DNA of 19,780 nt from DATLWR01 sp035576205 (GTDB lineage: Bacteria; Pseudomonadota; Zetaproteobacteria; Mariprofundales; Mariprofundaceae), in assembly GCA_035576205.1 (NCBI GenBank), contig DATLWR010000144.1, forward strand, positions 1-19,780, given 5' to 3'. Shown one piece after another: positions 16,975-19,780 of this stretch (position 1 is its first letter; the number at the start of each line of letters is the position of its first letter). The notes under the pieces were generated by a model, which ran no database searches, was not told the origin of the DNA, and saw nothing but the letters and a program-made list of their open reading frames with translations. Made by a program: the position numbers and the translations under genes.

Positions 16975-18156
16975 ATGTCCGTAATCAAAATGACCGATCT
17001 CGATCTGAAAGGCAAACGCGTCCTGATCCGCGAGGACCTGAATGTTCCATTGGTTGATGGCGAAGTGGGCGACGATACCCGTATCCGCGCCAGCCTACCC
17101 ACCATGCAGCACGCCATGAAGGCCGGTGCCAAGGTCATGGTTTGCTGCCACCTGGGCCGTCCGACCGAGGGCGAGTTCGAGGAGAAATACTCGCTGGCAC
17201 CGGTGGCCCGCCACCTCTCCAAGCTGCTGGGCAAGGAAGTCCGCCTGGTGAAGGATTACCTGGAGAAGGCTCCGGCCGTCGCCGATGGCGAGCTGGTGCT
17301 GCTCGAGAACATCCGCTTCAACAAGGGCGAGAAGAAGAACGACGAGGCGCTCTCCAAGAAGTATGCCTCGCTGTGCGACGTCTATGTGATGGATGCCTTC
17401 GGTACCGCCCACCGCGCCGAAGCCTCGACCCACGGCGTCGGCCGCTTCGCCCCGGTCGCCTCTGCCGGCCCGCTGCTGGCCGCTGAGCTGGAAGCGCTGG
17501 GCAAGGCGCTCGACAATCCGAAGCGCCCGATGGTCGCCATCGTCGGCGGTTCCAAGGTTTCCACCAAACTGACCGTGCTGGAGTCGCTCTCCAAGGTTGT
17601 CGACCAGCTCGTGGTCGGTGGCGGCATCGCCAACACCTTCATTGCGGCCGCCGGTCACCCGGTCGGCAAGTCGCTCTATGAGGCCGATCTGATCGACACC
17701 TGCAAGAGCCTGACCGCTGCCGCCCAAGCCCGCGGCGGCGACATCCCGGTACCGACCGACGTCGTCTGCGGCAAGGAATTCTCCCCTACCGCCGAAGCGA
17801 CGCTGAAGAACGTCAAGGACGTCGCAGCCGACGACATGATCTTCGACATCGGCCCGGACTCGGCGCAGGCGCTGATCGACATCCTGAAGAAGGCGGGCAC
17901 CATCGTCTGGAACGGCCCGGTCGGCGTCTTCGAGTTCGATCAGTTCGCCGGCGGCACCAAGGCGATCGCCGAAGCCATTGCCGAGTCGAAGGCGTTCTCG
18001 ATCGCCGGCGGCGGTGACACTCTGGCGGCCATCGCCAAGTACAACGTCGGCGACAAGGTTTCCTACATCTCTACCGGCGGCGGTGCCTTCCTCGAGTTCC
18101 TCGAGGGCAAGAAGCTGCCGGCCGTTGCAATGCTTGAGGAGCGTGCCGCCAAGTGA
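16975..18156 (+). CDS. pgk: Phosphoglycerate kinase
   Basis: PGK transfers phosphate between 1,3-bisphosphoglycerate and ADP in glycolysis, or consumes ATP in the reverse, carbon-fixing direction. At 393 residues it is standard length. The substrate site shows REDLNVP (19-25), CHLGRP (58-63), ENIRFNKGEKKN (111-122, Arg114) and AFGTAHRAEAST (141-152, Arg147). The nucleotide site shows GGSKVSTK (191-198), WNGPVGVFE (312-320) and the phosphate-binding GGGDT (345-349). ATG 16975 has AAGGAG (16963-16968) at 6 bases. The gene overlaps pyruvate kinase by four bases (GTGA), so these two are translationally coupled. A hairpin and a longer gap before it suggest that it can be transcribed separately from glpX-tkt-gap. 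Confidence 0.97.
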   Translation: MSVIKMTDLDLKGKRVLIREDLNVPLVDGEVGDDTRIRASLPTMQHAMKAGAKVMVCCHLGRPTEGEFEEKYSLAPVARHLSKLLGKEVRLVKDYLEKAPAVADGELVLLENIRFNKGEKKNDEALSKKYASLCDVYVMDAFGTAHRAEASTHGVGRFAPVASAGPLLAAELEALGKALDNPKRPMVAIVGGSKVSTKLTVLESLSKVVDQLVVGGGIANTFIAAAGHPVGKSLYEADLIDTCKSLTAAAQARGGDIPVPTDVVCGKEFSPTAEATLKNVKDVAADDMIFDIGPDSAQALIDILKKAGTIVWNGPVGVFEFDQFAGGTKAIAEAIAESKAFSIAGGGDTLAAIAKYNVGDKVSYISTGGGAFLEFLEGKKLPAVAMLEERAAK

Positions 18157-19601
18157 CCCATATCCGCAGAACCAAAATCGTTGCCACACTGGGCCCCGCC
18201 TCCGAGAAACCGGAGGTTCTGGACAAGCTTGTGGCTGCCGGCGTCAACATTGTACGCCTGAACTTCTCCCACGGTACGCCTGAGGAGCACCGCACCCGCG
18301 CCGAGAATGTCCGCGCTGCGGCCAAGAAGCACGGTGTCGTCGTCGGTATCCTGGCCGACATGCAGGGCCCGAAGATCCGTACCGGCAAATTCAAGACCGG
18401 CAAGACGCTGCTGAAGGAAGGCCAGAAATTCATCCTCGATGCAGCCCTGCCGCTCGATGCCGGTGACGACGAGCGCGTCGGCCTGACCTACAAGGAGCTG
18501 GTCGGCGACGTGGCGCCAAGCGCCCGCCTGCTGCTCAACGACGGCCTGATCGTCATGGACGTCGATGCCGTCAAGGGCCAGGAGATCCACTGCACCGTCG
18601 TGGTCGGTGGCGAGCTCTCCAACAACAAGGGCATCAACCGTGCCGGCGGCGGCCTGTCGGCTGCAGCCCTGACCGACAAGGACAAGGAAGACATCAAGAC
18701 CGCCTGCGCGATCGGTGTCGACTACATCGCCATCTCCTTCCCGCGCGACGGTGCGGACATGGAGTATGCGCGCCAGCTGGTGCGTGAAGCCGGCGGCCAT
18801 GCAGGCCTCGTGGCCAAGGTAGAGCGCGCCGAGGCGGTCGAGAATCTCGAGTCGATCCTTGCTGCCAGCGACGTGGTCATGGTTGCCCGCGGCGATCTCG
18901 GCGTGGAGATCGGCGATGCCGCCGTCCCGCCGGTACAGAAGCGCATCCTGCGCCTGGCTCCGAAATACAATTGCCCGGTCATCGTCGCCACCCAGATGAT
19001 GGAGTCGATGATCAGCAACCCGATCCCGACCCGTGCGGAAGTGAACGACTGCGCCAACGCCGTGCTCGACGGCGCCGATGCAGTGATGCTTTCCGGCGAG
19101 TCGGCGGCCGGCAAGTATCCGATCGAGGCGGTCAAGGCGATGCACCGCACCTGTGTGGAGACCGAGAAGCAGAAGGTTCTCCCCTCCTCGCAGACCCGCG
19201 ATCCGCGCTTCCCGCCGGAAACCATTGACGAGTGCATTGCCCGCATGGCGATGGAGTCGGCCCGTATCATGCCGATCAAGGCGATCATCGCGATGACGCA
19301 GAGCGGCCGCTCGGCGCTCTACATGTCGCGCCACCTCGGCGAAGTACCGATCTATGCGCTGACCCCGGAGGAAAAGACCCTCGGCCGCGTAGCCATCTAT
19401 CGCAGCGTCACGCCGATCGCCATCGAGGGCAATTACGGACCCACGGATGCGCCGAAGGCGACGATGGATGTGAAAAGAATGCTGATCGCCAACGGGCTGG
19501 CAGGTCCGGACGACCTCGTCGTCATGACCTTCGGCACGCCGATGGGCAAGTCGGGTGCAACCAACGCGATGAAGATCATCCGCGTCGGCGAAGACCTTTG
19601 A
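18153..19601 (+). CDS. pyk: Pyruvate kinase (PykA-like)
   Basis: The enzyme makes pyruvate and ATP from phosphoenolpyruvate and ADP, the last step of glycolysis. The 482 residues match E. coli PykA in length. Key blocks are VRLNFSHG (34-41), ADMQGPKIRTG (68-78), AKVERAEAVENL with active-site Lys222 and Glu224, ARGDLGVEIG with Asp248, and ATQMMESM (279-286). The first codon is GTG at 18153, inside the pgk stop (GTGA). A GAGGAG lies 11 bases upstream, farther than usual, so translation probably depends on ribosomes finishing pgk. It sits inside a cluster otherwise usable for carbon fixation, although pyruvate kinase itself is purely catabolic. The regulatory C-terminal domain is present; effector type cannot be read from sequence. 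Confidence 0.96.
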   Translation: MTHIRRTKIVATLGPASEKPEVLDKLVAAGVNIVRLNFSHGTPEEHRTRAENVRAAAKKHGVVVGILADMQGPKIRTGKFKTGKTLLKEGQKFILDAALPLDAGDDERVGLTYKELVGDVAPSARLLLNDGLIVMDVDAVKGQEIHCTVVVGGELSNNKGINRAGGGLSAAALTDKDKEDIKTACAIGVDYIAISFPRDGADMEYARQLVREAGGHAGLVAKVERAEAVENLESILAASDVVMVARGDLGVEIGDAAVPPVQKRILRLAPKYNCPVIVATQMMESMISNPIPTRAEVNDCANAVLDGADAVMLSGESAAGKYPIEAVKAMHRTCVETEKQKVLPSSQTRDPRFPPETIDECIARMAMESARIMPIKAIIAMTQSGRSALYMSRHLGEVPIYALTPEEKTLGRVAIYRSVTPIAIEGNYGPTDAPKATMDVKRMLIANGLAGPDDLVVMTFGTPMGKSGATNAMKIIRVGEDL

Positions 19602-19609
19602 AGAACTAG

Positions 19610-19626
19610 GGAAAAATTGCTTTTCC
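19610..19626. repeat. Short inverted repeat after pyk
   Basis: GGAAAA (19610-19615) and TTTTCC (19621-19626) form a 6-bp inverted repeat around ATTGC, nine bases after the pyk stop. No T-run follows. Its second half overlaps a weak promoter-like pair, TTGCTT (19617-19622) and AACAAT (19640-19645) with 17-base spacing, ahead of fba. It may be an operator or nothing. Confidence 0.3.
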
Positions 19627-19685
19627 GCCCTTGCGAGACAACAATCGCGGGCAACACAACTGAATCGATTCTTTAGGAGGACAAC

Positions 19686-19780
19686 ATGGCACTTATTTCA
19701 ATGCGTCAATTGCTCGACCATGCCGCCGAACACGGTTACGGCATGCCGGCATTCAACGTCAACAACCTGGAGCAGGTCCA
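19686..19780 (+). CDS. fba: Class II fructose-1,6-bisphosphate aldolase, 5' end only
   Basis: Only the first 31 codons are in the window; the gene runs off the right edge. The start, MALISMRQLLDHAAEHGYG followed by MPAFNVNNLEQV, is the conserved N-terminus of the class II (metal-dependent) aldolases of the Calvin-cycle subtype (CbbA/Fba). These join dihydroxyacetone phosphate with glyceraldehyde-3-phosphate or erythrose-4-phosphate. ATG 19686 has a perfect AGGAGG (19675-19680) at 5 bases, the strongest ribosome site in the cluster. The 84-base gap after pyk leaves room for a separate promoter. The zinc ligands and catalytic residues lie outside the window. Confidence 0.9.
   Translation, partial: MALISMRQLLDHAAEHGYGMPAFNVNNLEQV

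Noticed and set aside
11892..19780. The plus-strand carbon cluster as a new system
   Set aside because: The order tkt-gap-pgk-pyk-fba is a known arrangement in several proteobacteria and every enzyme is a standard family member with intact active site.

Overview
This is a GC-rich stretch of a proteobacterial chromosome, almost entirely core carbon metabolism. Several features fit an autotrophic or methylotrophic gamma-, beta- or zeta-type proteobacterium. These are a pyrophosphate-type phosphofructokinase, a class II (GlpX) fructose/sedoheptulose bisphosphatase, and the gene run transketolase - GAPDH - PGK - pyruvate kinase - class II aldolase of the Calvin-cycle subtype. No RuBisCO or phosphoribulokinase gene lies in the window, so autotrophy is inferred. 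The organism cannot be named from this sequence alone.

Layout. (1) 1-158: the 3' end of an unidentified, AT-richer, probably membrane-associated gene. (2) 213-5410, minus strand: two tandem but different alpha-glucan phosphorylases, a DUF3417-type enzyme upstream and a classical GlgP downstream, closed by a strong UUCG-loop terminator. (3) 5411-5898: a 488-base non-coding divergent control region with a good sigma70-type promoter. (4) 5899-6996: a secreted di-haem cytochrome c peroxidase with its own terminator. (5) 7082-9198: a translationally coupled pair, a TrkH-type potassium channel subunit and a single-RCK TrkA-like regulator. (6) 9253-9872: two small lipoprotein genes facing each other across a long perfect hairpin, one a glycine-zipper protein with a His/Asp/Glu tail and the other of the DUF3012 type. 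(7) 9953-11774, minus strand: PPi-phosphofructokinase followed by an exported Cys-based phosphatase whose start codon is unclear. (8) 11892-19780, plus strand: inositol-monophosphatase-family enzyme, glpX, tkt, gap, (hairpin), pgk, pyk and the start of fba.

How it fits together. The phosphorylases release glucose-1-phosphate from stored glucan. PPi-PFK (reversible) and GlpX (irreversible) control the fructose-6-phosphate/fructose-1,6-bisphosphate step. Aldolase, GAPDH, PGK and pyruvate kinase form lower glycolysis, and GAPDH and PGK also run the reductive branch of the Calvin cycle. Transketolase (with GlpX acting on sedoheptulose bisphosphate) links to pentose regeneration. The window therefore looks like a hub joining glycogen storage, PPi-linked glycolysis/gluconeogenesis and probably CO2 or C1 fixation.

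I found no mobile element, tRNA, rRNA, CRISPR array or recognisable defence system, and no convincing new multi-gene system. The points worth checking are small: the start of the phosphatase gene, a degenerate Rossmann loop in the TrkA-like protein, an operator-like inverted repeat before glpX with a matching 9-mer in the pfp control region, the His-rich lipoprotein, and the uncharacterised DUF3012 protein.
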